Below, one piece after another: positions 14,927 through 21,646 of a stretch of DNA of 24,753 nucleotides. Made by a program: the position numbers and the translations under genes. The DNA comes from UBA2428 sp002343545 (GTDB lineage Bacteria; Bdellovibrionota; UBA2428), in assembly GCA_937952285.1 (NCBI GenBank), contig CALFZE010000065.1, positions 1 to 24,753 of the forward strand, written 5' to 3'. Every line of letters starts with the position of its first letter. Position 1 is the first letter of the stretch. The notes beneath the pieces are model-generated. The model made no database searches. It saw only the letters and a list, made by a program, of their open reading frames with translations, and was not told the DNA's origin.

Positions 14927-14942
14927 GGTCGTGTCTGGAATT

Positions 14943-15044
14943 CTGCGCCAAATCTGCGCCGCAGAAATGGCGCAGAATCAGGCAATGCAGTATCCTCCGA
15001 ATTTCCGGATTCCCGCTAAGCCTCTGATTTTAAAGATTTAAAAT
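14943..15044. repeat. Right end of cassette E2
   Basis: Arm motifs CTGCGCC at 14943-14949 and 14954-14960 (11-bp period) face GGCGCAG at 14969-14975, then 69 bp to the core. Sequence is strongly diverged from the other right ends, but the layout is the same and the motif variant equals that of E2's own left end. No gene is seen from 14817 to 15249 apart from the possible leader. Confidence 0.72.
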
Positions 15045-15089
15045 TGGTCGGCGCGGCGGGATTTGAACCCACGACCCCTTGCACCCCAA
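15045..15089. repeat. Attachment core (45-bp tRNA-Pro 3'-end copy), E2/E3 junction
   Basis: Identical over 45 bp to the tRNA-Pro 3' part at 17287-17331 and to 10030-10074. Identity stops at CCCCAA in the anticodon loop; TCAGAAAAGGCCGG follows, as in the E1 left end. Confidence 0.88.
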
Positions 15090-15240
15090 TCAGAAAAGGC
15101 CGGTTTTAGTGGATTTTGCTGAAACACGATTTGCGTCTTAAATAACTGGAATTTCAGACGAACCTCGCAAAATCTTGCGAGCGCGGTTCTCTCCGTTTTT
15201 CTGCGTTTTTCTACGAAGTGGCGCAAGATTGGCTCAAGAT
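15090..15240. repeat. Left end of cassette E3
   Basis: Very similar to the E1 left end (1863-2013). A perfect 7-bp hairpin CTCGCAA/TTGCGAG with a 4-base loop is at 15164-15181. Arm motifs GGCGCAAGAT (15220-15229) and GGCTCAAGAT (15231-15240) begin exactly 130 bp after the core, with an 11-bp period. Confidence 0.75.
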
Positions 15241-15249
15241 TTTCTCGTA

Positions 15250-15795
15250 TCAAGTCGAGCCGTGTTTAAGTGCCTTTAGAAACTTCTCAAACTTCTCGGA
15301 CATTCCTTCGGCGATGGACCAGCGGCGTACCTCAGCCAGTTTGACGGTTTGATGTTTCGCAATGGAAACCGCCTGATCGAGTCCCTGAAGGTCATTCCAA
15401 TGGTAGTAGGCGGCCAATCGGTCCATAAGGCTGGATGTGGGAGTCAAAAGGCGAAGTGTACCTGCCTTAGTCTTTAGCTCCTTGGTTTCGATGTCGGTGT
15501 TATCGCCGATAGCTAGAATAGAGCCGGGAAACTCGACAAAAAACTTAGTTTTGGGATGTACCCAGTGGCGGCCCTTCTCCTTAGTAAAACCTAAGAGCTT
15601 CATTGTTGAGTCGACGTTCTTCGCAAGTCCGGGAACTACGAAATCAAGATCGTAAGACTGGTATTCATTCTTTGAGTAGATGGTGACGACGGCGCCTCCG
15701 GTCAAAACAGCTTCGATTCCGGCTTCCTTTAGGGCCTCGCATACGATTGCGCCGAGTTCATCAATCGTGGTTGCTCTGGAGATTCGGGCGCTCAT
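15250..15795 (-). CDS. Nucleotidyltransferase-fold toxin (AbiEii/MNT-like), cassette E3
   Basis: A 181-aa protein with the nucleotidyltransferase core GGAVVTIYSKNEYQSYDLDF: G33-G34, then D49-x-D51. A third acidic candidate is in KFFVEFPG (about residue 88). A helical C-terminal part follows (LMDRLAAYYHWNDLQGLDQA). It is not closely similar to the E2 protein, so the two systems are different branches. The start overlaps the winged-helix stop by ATGA, meaning coupled translation, regulator first. It ends 10 bp from the left-end arm motif of E3. Toxicity by nucleotide transfer to RNA or protein is the family expectation, not shown here. No HEPN partner is present. Confidence 0.78.
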   Translation of the reverse strand: MSARISRATTIDELGAIVCEALKEAGIEAVLTGGAVVTIYSKNEYQSYDLDFVVPGLAKNVDSTMKLLGFTKEKGRHWVHPKTKFFVEFPGSILAIGDNTDIETKELKTKAGTLRLLTPTSSLMDRLAAYYHWNDLQGLDQAVSIAKHQTVKLAEVRRWSIAEGMSEKFEKFLKALKHGST

Positions 15796-16121
15796 AGTGG
15801 CTTACCGGTGCGCCGAGGGCGCGAGCGACGACGAAAATACTTTATCCGCTCGGACTCCGGCAGAAGGCTTAGCGCCTTCTGCAAAAACGCTTGGAGCTCA
15901 TTGCGAAGCGGGTAGCGTGGATTCCAGGAAAACAGGCGTGTTCGACCGATCAGCTGACTTGCGAGAACGCCGGATCGCTCAAGTTTTAGTAGCTGTTGTT
16001 GAATTGAAAACACCGGTGCCTCAAAGGTTGTCGCGATGTCGCTAGCGTAACCCTCGCCATAGTTGGCAAGAAATAGCAGGACCTTCTCGGCTGATTTGTT
16101 TCCAACAAGGCCTTCGATCAT
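15792..16121 (-). CDS. Winged-helix antitoxin-like regulator, cassette E3
   Basis: A 109-aa protein of winged-helix type (SAEKVLLFLANYGEGYASDI, APVFSIQQQLLKLERSGVLA, LIGRTRLFSWNP as the wing), similar in layout to ArsR-like and AbiEi-like DNA-binding domains. It ends in a basic tail (YFRRRSRPRRTGKPL). It is cotranslated with the nucleotidyltransferase (ATGA overlap) and probably binds the TTGG/CCAA repeats upstream (16134-16188). A near-identical start is found at 1-77 in E0, so the same addiction module is reused in two cassettes. Function as antitoxin is inferred. Confidence 0.8.
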   Translation of the reverse strand: MIEGLVGNKSAEKVLLFLANYGEGYASDIATTFEAPVFSIQQQLLKLERSGVLASQLIGRTRLFSWNPRYPLRNELQAFLQKALSLLPESERIKYFRRRSRPRRTGKPL

Positions 16122-16257
16122 AGATACATAATACCAAGAATATTGGCAATAATGACAATAAAGCAGGTAATATTGCCAAACATATTGGTTTTAACGGTTT
16201 CAGGATGTTAGGCGGTGTCTGAGGCCGAATACCGCTGAAAACAGCTTGGCTCGCCTA
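16122..16257. promoter_or_regulatory. Operator region of the E3 winged-helix/nucleotidyltransferase pair
   Basis: AT-rich. An inverted repeat TTGGCAATA (16143-16151)/TATTGCCAA (16171-16179) and a near-palindrome CCAAGAATATTGG (16134-16146) are present, with another ATATTGG at 16182-16188. The spacer at 78-180 is related over most of its length, and similarity appears to fade about where the cargo gene begins (near 16230-16250). Confidence 0.5.
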
Positions 16258-17061
16258 TTAGGGCGCCGATGCTTTCCGGGAGAGCTTAAGAATTTGAACG
16301 GCACCGCGAAGGACGACAATGGCAATAAGAGAACCGACGATGAGGTCGGGCCAAGAAGATTTCGTGGCCCAGACGAGAGCGCCCGCCACGATAACTCCGC
16401 AGTTGGCGATGACATCGTTCGTGGAAAATATCCAGCTAGCCTTCATATGGACGGGGCCATGTCGATGACCGGCAAGGAGGAACAAACAGGCTACGTTCGC
16501 AACTAAGGCGACTCCCGCAACGATCATCATGAGTTCGGATTGAGGCTCACTTCCGTAAAGGAAGCGCCGAACGACTTCGATAATCGCTCCTAGCGCTAGG
16601 GCGAGCTGGAGCCAGCCGCTGATCCGTCCAGCCCGAACTTGAATAGAACTGGCTCGTCCGACGGCGTACAGGCTGATTCCGTAGACGCTGGCGTCTGCGA
16701 GCATGTCGAGCGAATCGGCCATGAGTCCCGCCGATTGGGCGATCCAGCCCAGATACAGCTCAAGCACAAACATGAAGCCATTGATGGCTAGTAGGAGCTT
16801 CAGGCTTTTGGCCTGGCGTACGGGATCGGTTTCCGTCGCGGATGCCGATTGAGGGTTCTTGGCGAATTCGGCGCCCATGTTCAGTGGGCGCAGTAGATTG
16901 AGCAAGGTATTAGGGTCGTGGGAATGCTCGACCGTGAGTTGCCGGTTAGCGAAATCGAAATACAAATTCCCGATGCCCGACTTTCCGTCGAGGGCCAGGC
17001 GAATGATTCGCTCTTCCGAAGGACAATCCATTTTCGGGACATCGAAGACCGTGCGCAGCAT
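16258..17061 (-). CDS. Cation diffusion facilitator transporter with N-terminal MDCPSE domain
   Basis: A 267-aa inner-membrane protein exporting divalent cations such as Zn, Co, Cd or Ni; the metal cannot be told. Residues 1-65 form a small ferredoxin-like HMA-related domain with VPKMDCPSEERI (one Cys, C13). Six hydrophobic segments follow. The second carries S-L-D119-M-L-A-D123, matching the CDF D/HxxxD site. The fifth carries N215-D216-VIA-N220, as in the NDVIAN subgroup. A His-rich loop HRHGPVH precedes it. ATG 17061 is chosen because the MDCPSE domain begins there; longer frames run into the repeat at 17106. It is the only metal gene of E3 and occupies the position taken by the arsenic operon in E0. 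Confidence 0.87.
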   Translation of the reverse strand: MLRTVFDVPKMDCPSEERIIRLALDGKSGIGNLYFDFANRQLTVEHSHDPNTLLNLLRPLNMGAEFAKNPQSASATETDPVRQAKSLKLLLAINGFMFVLELYLGWIAQSAGLMADSLDMLADASVYGISLYAVGRASSIQVRAGRISGWLQLALALGAIIEVVRRFLYGSEPQSELMMIVAGVALVANVACLFLLAGHRHGPVHMKASWIFSTNDVIANCGVIVAGALVWATKSSWPDLIVGSLIAIVVLRGAVQILKLSRKASAP

Positions 17062-17105
17062 GCGTTCGGACTTAACAAGGGGCCTTACGTGTTTCCAGCG
17101 CGCAT

Positions 17106-17286
17106 GCGCACTTGTCATGCCGGCAAGTGGTCGTCGTTCAAGAAGCGAGTGTTGTTGGCGCTTTAGGAGAAGGCATCTTGGATTTTGCGCCGAAATTGCG
17201 CCGCAAAAACGGCGCAAGATTTCAAATGAGGCGATACCCTCGGAGTTTTTCGGCTCGCTATGTTTCTGAATTTAACGGGGATTTAA
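17106..17286. repeat. Right end of cassette E3
   Basis: Aligns ungapped with 1622-1802. Arm motifs TTGCGCC at 17185-17191 and 17196-17202 (11-bp period) and facing GGCGCAAGAT at 17211-17220; 66 bp to the CCA end of the tRNA. An inverted repeat CACTTG/CAAGTG at 17109-17129 marks the outer part and is partly kept in the other copies. Confidence 0.8.
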
Positions 17287-17363
17287 TGGTCGGCGCGGCG
17301 GGATTTGAACCCACGACCCCTTGCACCCCAAGCAAGTGCGCTACCAGGCTGCGCCACGCGCCG
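17287..17363 (-). tRNA. tRNA-Pro(GGG), intact, attachment target
   Basis: On the minus strand the sequence folds as a 77-nt tRNA including encoded CCA: acceptor CGGCGCG/CGCGCCG with discriminator A, D stem GCGC/GCGC, anticodon stem CTTGC/GCAAG with loop TTGGGGT (anticodon GGG, proline), T stem GTGGG/CCCGC with loop TTCAAAT. The 45 bp at 17287-17331 (3' end to anticodon loop) are the same as the cores at 10030 and 15045, so the 3' half is probably supplied by the inserted element while function is kept. It separates cassettes from chromosome-like DNA. Confidence 0.97.
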
Positions 17364-17454
17364 ACTTTCGAACAGGGTAGGGGAATAGCATAAGGTCTAC
17401 GGGGTACCAAGTCCCTTGCCTCTCAAAGTTTTTTCCGCTTTGTTCTCCTGCGCC

Positions 17455-18735
17455 ATGGCAAAAAACTCTGCATTCTTCGGGATTTCGGTTTTTTCGGCCC
17501 TCCTCGCGTTCGCGCCGTCGGCTTCGGCCCGACGGATCAGCGACGAACGTGGCTTCGAATACGAGGTCCGCTTTACGAACCCGGATTGCCGGGCTTACCG
17601 CTACGCCGAAGAGGTCCGCGATGCCGGTGGTCGCCGCCTGACGGGGCCGCGCCCGGGCGCCTTCTGCACCCGCGCCGACTACGCCAAATCCATCCAGCGC
17701 GACGCCAGCGTCTTCGCCAAGATCGCCGAGTGGATCGAGGCCCCCACGACGAAGTCTCTCTTTCTCTCGAGCCTTTCCTTCTCGGAAAGCCGGGTGGGTG
17801 AGCTCCTTTGCAAGGCCGCCCGCCGGGGCGTCAAGGTCGAGTTCGTCCTCGATTCGGGCACGGACGCGGCCCAAGCCAACAAGCTCAAGGCCTGCTCGCC
17901 CCGCATCCAGGTGCACTTCCGCGGCAATCAGGGCGGCCTCGGCTTCGCCCACATCAAGCTGCTCATCGTGAACCCGGATGACCGCGAAACGCTGCGCATC
18001 GCCTACGGCAGCGCGAACTACTCTTCGGGCGTGAGCTTGCACCACGAGAACTGGAGCTTCGTCACGGTGCCGGCCGAGTCGCACTTCGCGCAGGCCCACC
18101 TTTGCGCCCGCGAGGGACTCGTCAAGCACGCCGCCTCGAAGGCCAGCTTCGCCGCGCATATGCGTGCCTGCCGTTCCGACATCGACGTCGCCGAAGAAGA
18201 GGACCTCAAGGCTTACTTCGCGCCGGCCGAAGGGGCCGCCGCTTCGAAGGCCCTCATCGACTCGGTGGCCCGCGCGCGGGAAATCCGCGTGGCGGCCCAC
18301 CGTTTCAGCTACGGCAAGCTCCTCCAGTCCCTGCGCAACCGCCTTCTCGGCGGCGCCCAGGTTAAGCTCGTCGTGGATGACGACACGTATTGGGCGGGGA
18401 TGGGCGTCGCGGCCGGCGACAACTCGGCCGCCGAGGACCGCGCCGTCAAGGATCTCGAGAAGGTCGGCCTCGACGCGCGTTTTGTCCAGACGAACCATTT
18501 TGACGGCCTCTTGCACCACAACAAGTTTGCCGTGATGAGCGATCGGAGCGGGAGCGTCGTCTTTACGGGCGCCGGGAACTTCACGAACGCGGCGTTCTCG
18601 GACAACTTCGAGAACTTCTACTTGGTCAATATCCCCGCGGTCGGCGAGGCTTACCTCAAGCAGCACCGTCACTTGTCGGAAGCGCTCGCGCTCCCGCGCG
18701 AAGGGCTCCCCACGAAGAACGTCCCGGTTCGCTAA
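17455..18735 (+). CDS. Secreted phospholipase-D-like protein with two HKD-type motifs
   Basis: A 426-aa exported protein. A signal peptide is visible at the start (MAKNSAFFGISVFSALLAFA, cleavage near SASA). Two PLD-type half-sites are present: H166-x-K168 in AHIKLLIVN followed by YGSANYSSG, and H355-x-K357 in HHNKFAVMSD followed by TGAGNFTN. In both, the Asp expected five residues after the Lys is replaced (N in the first, S in the second, with D one later). The His/Lys catalytic pairs and the downstream G-S/G-N-F/Y-T/S motifs are kept, so activity as a nuclease or phospholipase is likely. ATG 17455 gives the signal peptide; an upstream TTG at 17416 is less convincing. It is the first GC-rich chromosomal gene after the tRNA. 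Confidence 0.88.
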   Translation: MAKNSAFFGISVFSALLAFAPSASARRISDERGFEYEVRFTNPDCRAYRYAEEVRDAGGRRLTGPRPGAFCTRADYAKSIQRDASVFAKIAEWIEAPTTKSLFLSSLSFSESRVGELLCKAARRGVKVEFVLDSGTDAAQANKLKACSPRIQVHFRGNQGGLGFAHIKLLIVNPDDRETLRIAYGSANYSSGVSLHHENWSFVTVPAESHFAQAHLCAREGLVKHAASKASFAAHMRACRSDIDVAEEEDLKAYFAPAEGAAASKALIDSVARAREIRVAAHRFSYGKLLQSLRNRLLGGAQVKLVVDDDTYWAGMGVAAGDNSAAEDRAVKDLEKVGLDARFVQTNHFDGLLHHNKFAVMSDRSGSVVFTGAGNFTNAAFSDNFENFYLVNIPAVGEAYLKQHRHLSEALALPREGLPTKNVPVR

Positions 18736-18739
18736 GCAC

Positions 18740-18757
18740 GCGCGATCGGGATCGCGC
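18740..18757. terminator. Hairpin between convergent genes
   Basis: GCGCGATC (18740-18747) and GATCGCGC (18750-18757) are perfect inverted arms in the 24-bp gap between the PLD-like gene and the TetR gene on the opposite strand. No U-tract follows on either side, so it may only slow or protect transcripts. Confidence 0.4.
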
Positions 18758-18759
18758 CG

Positions 18760-19434
18760 CTACTTGAAATAGTGCGCGAGGGTGCTTTGGAGGGCGCGGT
18801 ACGCGTCTTCCGCCGACACGCCAACGGGCGCCATGAGAAGGCCCGTCTGCACGCCGAGGCAGGAGTGCGCGATCAGGAAGGCCGCCATTTCGGGCGTGAG
18901 ATCGGCGCGCAGCTCCGCGGCCCGCGGCTTCAAATGCACGAGTAGGATCTCGGTCAGGCGACGGTGCGTCTCGACGACGCGGCCGAGCTTGCCGAGGACG
19001 GGCATCTGCTCGTGGATGACCCGAGCGAGTTCCAGGTTGCCGTCGAAGGGAACGCGGCGCCCGCCCACCAGGGTGTCCAGGAACGTCGTCCACGGCTGGC
19101 CGCGCGTGGGCTCGAGGCGCGCTTCGAGGGCGCTCAGTCCCGTGGCGACCTCGCGCTCGAAGAGCTCGAGCAGGATGGACTCCTTGGAGGGGAAGTACTG
19201 GTAGAGCGAACCGATGCTGACGCCCGCGACGCGCGCGATGCGGTTCGTCGAGATCTTGCCGTAGCCTTCGCGCGCGATGAGCTGCGCCGAGGTCGCGAGG
19301 ATCACGTCGACCGTCGATTTGGATCGTTCCTGCTGCGGGCGTTTGCGCACCGAAGTCTGCCGCCCGGCCGGCTTGGCGCGCGCGGGAAGGGAAGCGGTGG
19401 CGTCGTCCGTGATTTTGAGCTCTTTCGTCGCCAT
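18760..19434 (-). CDS. TetR/AcrR-family regulator (second of a tandem pair)
   Basis: A 224-aa repressor. A basic, Lys/Arg-rich N-terminal extension (about 35 residues) precedes the TetR helix-turn-helix: QLIAREGYGKISTNRIARVA and GVSIGSLYQYFPSKESIL. The C-terminal ligand domain is diverged, as usual. A strong AGGAGG site lies about 8 bp before ATG 19434, and the start is one base after the stop of the first TetR gene, so the two are co-transcribed. It shares GSLYQYFPSK with its partner, suggesting an old duplication or similar operator choice. It likely co-regulates the divergent efflux operon. Confidence 0.92.
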   Translation of the reverse strand: MATKELKITDDATASLPARAKPAGRQTSVRKRPQQERSKSTVDVILATSAQLIAREGYGKISTNRIARVAGVSIGSLYQYFPSKESILLELFEREVATGLSALEARLEPTRGQPWTTFLDTLVGGRRVPFDGNLELARVIHEQMPVLGKLGRVVETHRRLTEILLVHLKPRAAELRADLTPEMAAFLIAHSCLGVQTGLLMAPVGVSAEDAYRALQSTLAHYFK

Positions 19435-19435
19435 T

Positions 19436-20068
19436 TCAGGTTCCTCCTTTGCCGTCCTTGATGAAGCACAGGCACAGGCGCACGACTTCGTCCTGGAACT
19501 TCGGGTCGGCGAGGCGCTTGGGGTCGCTCCCCGCGTAAGTTTGGATGTTGCCCATGATCGAGTTCACGAGGATCTGCGAGACGAGGGCGGGGTCCTTCAC
19601 GTGGATACGTTCCCGGTGGTGTTCGAGCAGGGCCTCGATGAGGCCGGCGAAGCGCAGGTGCACGTCGAGCACGCGCTTGTTGTCGACCAGGCGTGGGCAA
19701 ACCCGCAGGAGCTCGACCTTGAGGCGCGCGTTCTTCACGAAGGACTCGAAGTGGTGGCGCAGGGTCGTCGAGAAGAATTCCTCGATCGAGAGGCCCTTGA
19801 GCTCCTCCAGTCGCTGCGAGGCCTCGAGGTAGTCCGTCTCGATCCGCTCCTCCCAGAGCGCCAAAACGATGGCGTCTTTGGAGGGGAAGTACTGGTAGAG
19901 CGACCCTACACTGATCTTGGCCTGGCGGGCGATGTGGTTCGTGGTCGTGTCGTCGTAGCCCAGCCTTTCGAGGACTTGCGTCGCGGCCTTGAGAATCTTT
20001 TGGACCGTGCTTTGGGCGCGCGCCTGCGTCGGAAGACGCCGGGGTTCGGTGGGGGACCGTCGTGCCAT
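19436..20068 (-). CDS. TetR/AcrR-family regulator (first of a tandem pair, divergent from efflux operon)
   Basis: A 210-aa repressor with the TetR domain at residues ~18-65 (KILKAATQVLERLGYDDTTT, NHIARQAKISVGSLYQYFPS). The ligand-binding half is helical. It is transcribed away from the tolC-RND operon, and the 105-bp gap holds three operator-like repeats, so it is the most likely local repressor of both directions. The effector is unknown; substrates of the RND pump are the usual inducers in this arrangement. Confidence 0.92.
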   Translation of the reverse strand: MARRSPTEPRRLPTQARAQSTVQKILKAATQVLERLGYDDTTTNHIARQAKISVGSLYQYFPSKDAIVLALWEERIETDYLEASQRLEELKGLSIEEFFSTTLRHHFESFVKNARLKVELLRVCPRLVDNKRVLDVHLRFAGLIEALLEHHRERIHVKDPALVSQILVNSIMGNIQTYAGSDPKRLADPKFQDEVVRLCLCFIKDGKGGT

Positions 20069-20089
20069 GGACTTAAGCTAACACGAACA

Positions 20090-20147
20090 TGAGCAAACAC
20101 TCAAAAAAATGTGAATCTTTACTCAATTTTATTTGAGCAAAAGCTCA
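20090..20147. promoter_or_regulatory. Three operator-like palindromes at exact 22-bp spacing
   Basis: TGAGCAAACACTCA (20090-20103), TGAATCTTTACTCA (20112-20125) and TGAGCAAAAGCTCA (20134-20147) share the form TGA-N8-CTCA; the last is perfect (TGAGC, 4 bp, GCTCA). Their starts are 22 bp apart, two helical turns. They lie between the divergent TetR and tolC genes and are the expected TetR binding sites. Confidence 0.7.
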
Positions 20148-20173
20148 CGTTTTGACTTACGATGGGGACACCT

Positions 20174-21646
20174 ATGATGATCCGAACCAGACAAAGCCTT
20201 TGGGATATCCTGTGGTTGGGGGGCGCCGTCGCGAGCGCCTTCTGGCTGACGCTGCCGTCTCGCGCGCAGACGCCCCGGTCCGCCCAGACGGGCTGGACGC
20301 TCGAGGCTTTCCTCGAGAAGGTGGGGGAATCGAACGCCCTCGTGAAGGCCGCGCGCCTCGAAAAGGAAGCCGCCGCGCTCAAGCGGCGTTCGGGGGATCT
20401 CATGGAGCTCGCGCCCTTCCTGCAGGGCGAGCTGAGTTACGTCGATGATCGCCGCGAGACCGTTTTGCCGGCGCAGCAGGGCAATCGCACCCAGGTCGGT
20501 CTCTATTCCGTTGGCTTCGCCAAGAAGTTCGTCACGGGCACGCAAGTCTCCGCCAAGTGGGGTCAGACCCGCAGCGCGCTCGAGGGCCTCGCGTTCCCGA
20601 TGCCCTCGTCGTGGGAGAGCTCCTTTCTCGCTTCGGTCTCGCAGCCGCTCTGGAAGGATGGCTTCGGACGGGGCGTGAGACTGCGCCACTCGCGCGAAGA
20701 CGCGCAGGAAAAGGTCGCGCGCCTGAGCGCCGAGATGGCCGAGCGCCGCGCCCTCATCGCGGCCGAGGAAGTCTTCTGGGACTTCGCGGTGCACTCGCTC
20801 GATCGCCAGGAAAAGCAGGACTCGCTCGCCCGCGCGCAGCGCATCCGCGATTGGACGTCGCGCCGGATCGGCAACGGCATCGGCGATCGCGCCGATCTCC
20901 TGCAGATCGAGTCGCTGGTGGCTTCGCGTCGCCTCGCGCAGATCGGCACGGAAGATAACCTCGAGGCTTCGCGCCGCGCCTTCCTCGATGCCCTCGGGCT
21001 GCCGTCGGACGAGACCGTGAGCATCTCGGCCGCGACGCTCGCGGAGCCGCGCGCGCTGCCCGCCGACAAGGAAGCCCGTCGTCTCGATATCTGGCTTCAG
21101 CAGTACGCCTCCGAGATCAATAAGAACGTCGCCCTCGAGACCGAGGATCGCCTGCGCCCGGACCTGAGTCTCGTCGGCGCGGTCGGTCTGAACGGCCGCG
21201 ACGCCGCGATCGGCGCCTCGACGAGCGAGACCTTGGGCGCGAACCACCCCATGTTCCAGGTCGGATTGAAGCTCTCGATGAACTTGGACTTCTCTCTCTC
21301 CGAGAACGCCCGCGCGGCGGCCCGCGCCGAAGCCGAGGCCGCGCGCCTGCGCATGGAGAAGGGCAACCGCGACGCGGCCAGCTCGTGGTCCGAGCTCGCG
21401 CGTCGCCACGCCGAGCTCACCGCGCGCGTCCGCGCGATGGAGGCGCTCGTGAAGACGCAGGAATCGCGTCTCGCCCGCGAACAGGAGCGTCTCTCGCTCG
21501 GCCGCACCGTGACGGCCCAGGTCGTGACCTTCGAGCAGGAGGTCGCCGACACCCGCTTCGGGCTGCTGCAGCTCCGCGCCCAGCAACGCAAGCTTGAGGC
21601 GGCCACCCGCCTTTACATGACCCAAGAAGCCGTGGAGGCCCTGTGA
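20174..21646 (+). CDS. TolC-family outer-membrane efflux protein
   Basis: About 490 aa from ATG 20174. A signal peptide is visible (MIRTRQSLWDILWLGGAVAS to SRAQ). Long amphipathic coiled-coil helices typical of outer-membrane efflux proteins appear twice (about residues 145-200 and 360-480, rich in Ala/Glu/Arg), with beta-strand regions between. It forms the outer channel for the RND pump encoded next. An earlier ATG at 20162 has no ribosome site, while 20174 has GGGGA 5 bp upstream. The stop overlaps the pump start (GTGA). Regulation through the repeats at 20090-20147 is likely. Confidence 0.92.
   Translation: MMIRTRQSLWDILWLGGAVASAFWLTLPSRAQTPRSAQTGWTLEAFLEKVGESNALVKAARLEKEAAALKRRSGDLMELAPFLQGELSYVDDRRETVLPAQQGNRTQVGLYSVGFAKKFVTGTQVSAKWGQTRSALEGLAFPMPSSWESSFLASVSQPLWKDGFGRGVRLRHSREDAQEKVARLSAEMAERRALIAAEEVFWDFAVHSLDRQEKQDSLARAQRIRDWTSRRIGNGIGDRADLLQIESLVASRRLAQIGTEDNLEASRRAFLDALGLPSDETVSISAATLAEPRALPADKEARRLDIWLQQYASEINKNVALETEDRLRPDLSLVGAVGLNGRDAAIGASTSETLGANHPMFQVGLKLSMNLDFSLSENARAAARAEAEAARLRMEKGNRDAASSWSELARRHAELTARVRAMEALVKTQESRLAREQERLSLGRTVTAQVVTFEQEVADTRFGLLQLRAQQRKLEAATRLYMTQEAVEAL

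Larger units (their letters stand above)
10030..15044. mobile_element. Integrative cassette E2: toxin-antitoxin modules and DUF885 lipoprotein
   Basis: A 5.0-kb segment between tRNA-Pro 3'-end copies at 10030-10074 and 15045-15089. Both ends use a GGCGCAG variant of the arm motif (10206-10212, 10217-10223; 14943-14949, 14954-14960, 14969-14975), unlike E1 and E3. Cargo is a HigBA-like pair, a pRiA4b ORF-3 protein, an AbiEi/AbiEii-like pair and a DUF885 protein. No recombinase gene is present. Confidence 0.75.
15045..17286. mobile_element. Integrative cassette E3: nucleotidyltransferase/antitoxin pair and cation efflux
   Basis: A 2.2-kb segment between the core at 15045 and the intact tRNA-Pro gene. 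Three genes only, all leftward: a CDF transporter, a winged-helix protein and a nucleotidyltransferase. Ends have the full arm-motif set (15220-15229, 15231-15240; 17185-17191, 17196-17202, 17211-17220). It is directly at the tRNA, so under repeated tRNA-proximal insertion it is the youngest. No recombinase gene is present. Confidence 0.75.

Noticed and set aside
10030..15089. Partial tRNA copies as functional tRNA genes
   Set aside because: Identity stops in the anticodon loop, and the D arm, 5' acceptor strand and half of the anticodon stem are missing.
17341..18672. 443-aa minus-strand frame opposite the PLD-like gene
   Set aside because: Shadow frame caused by high third-position GC. The plus-strand frame has a signal peptide and PLD motifs.
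20129..21625. 498-aa minus-strand frame opposite tolC
   Set aside because: Shadow frame with no recognisable motif. The plus-strand frame is a clear TolC protein.
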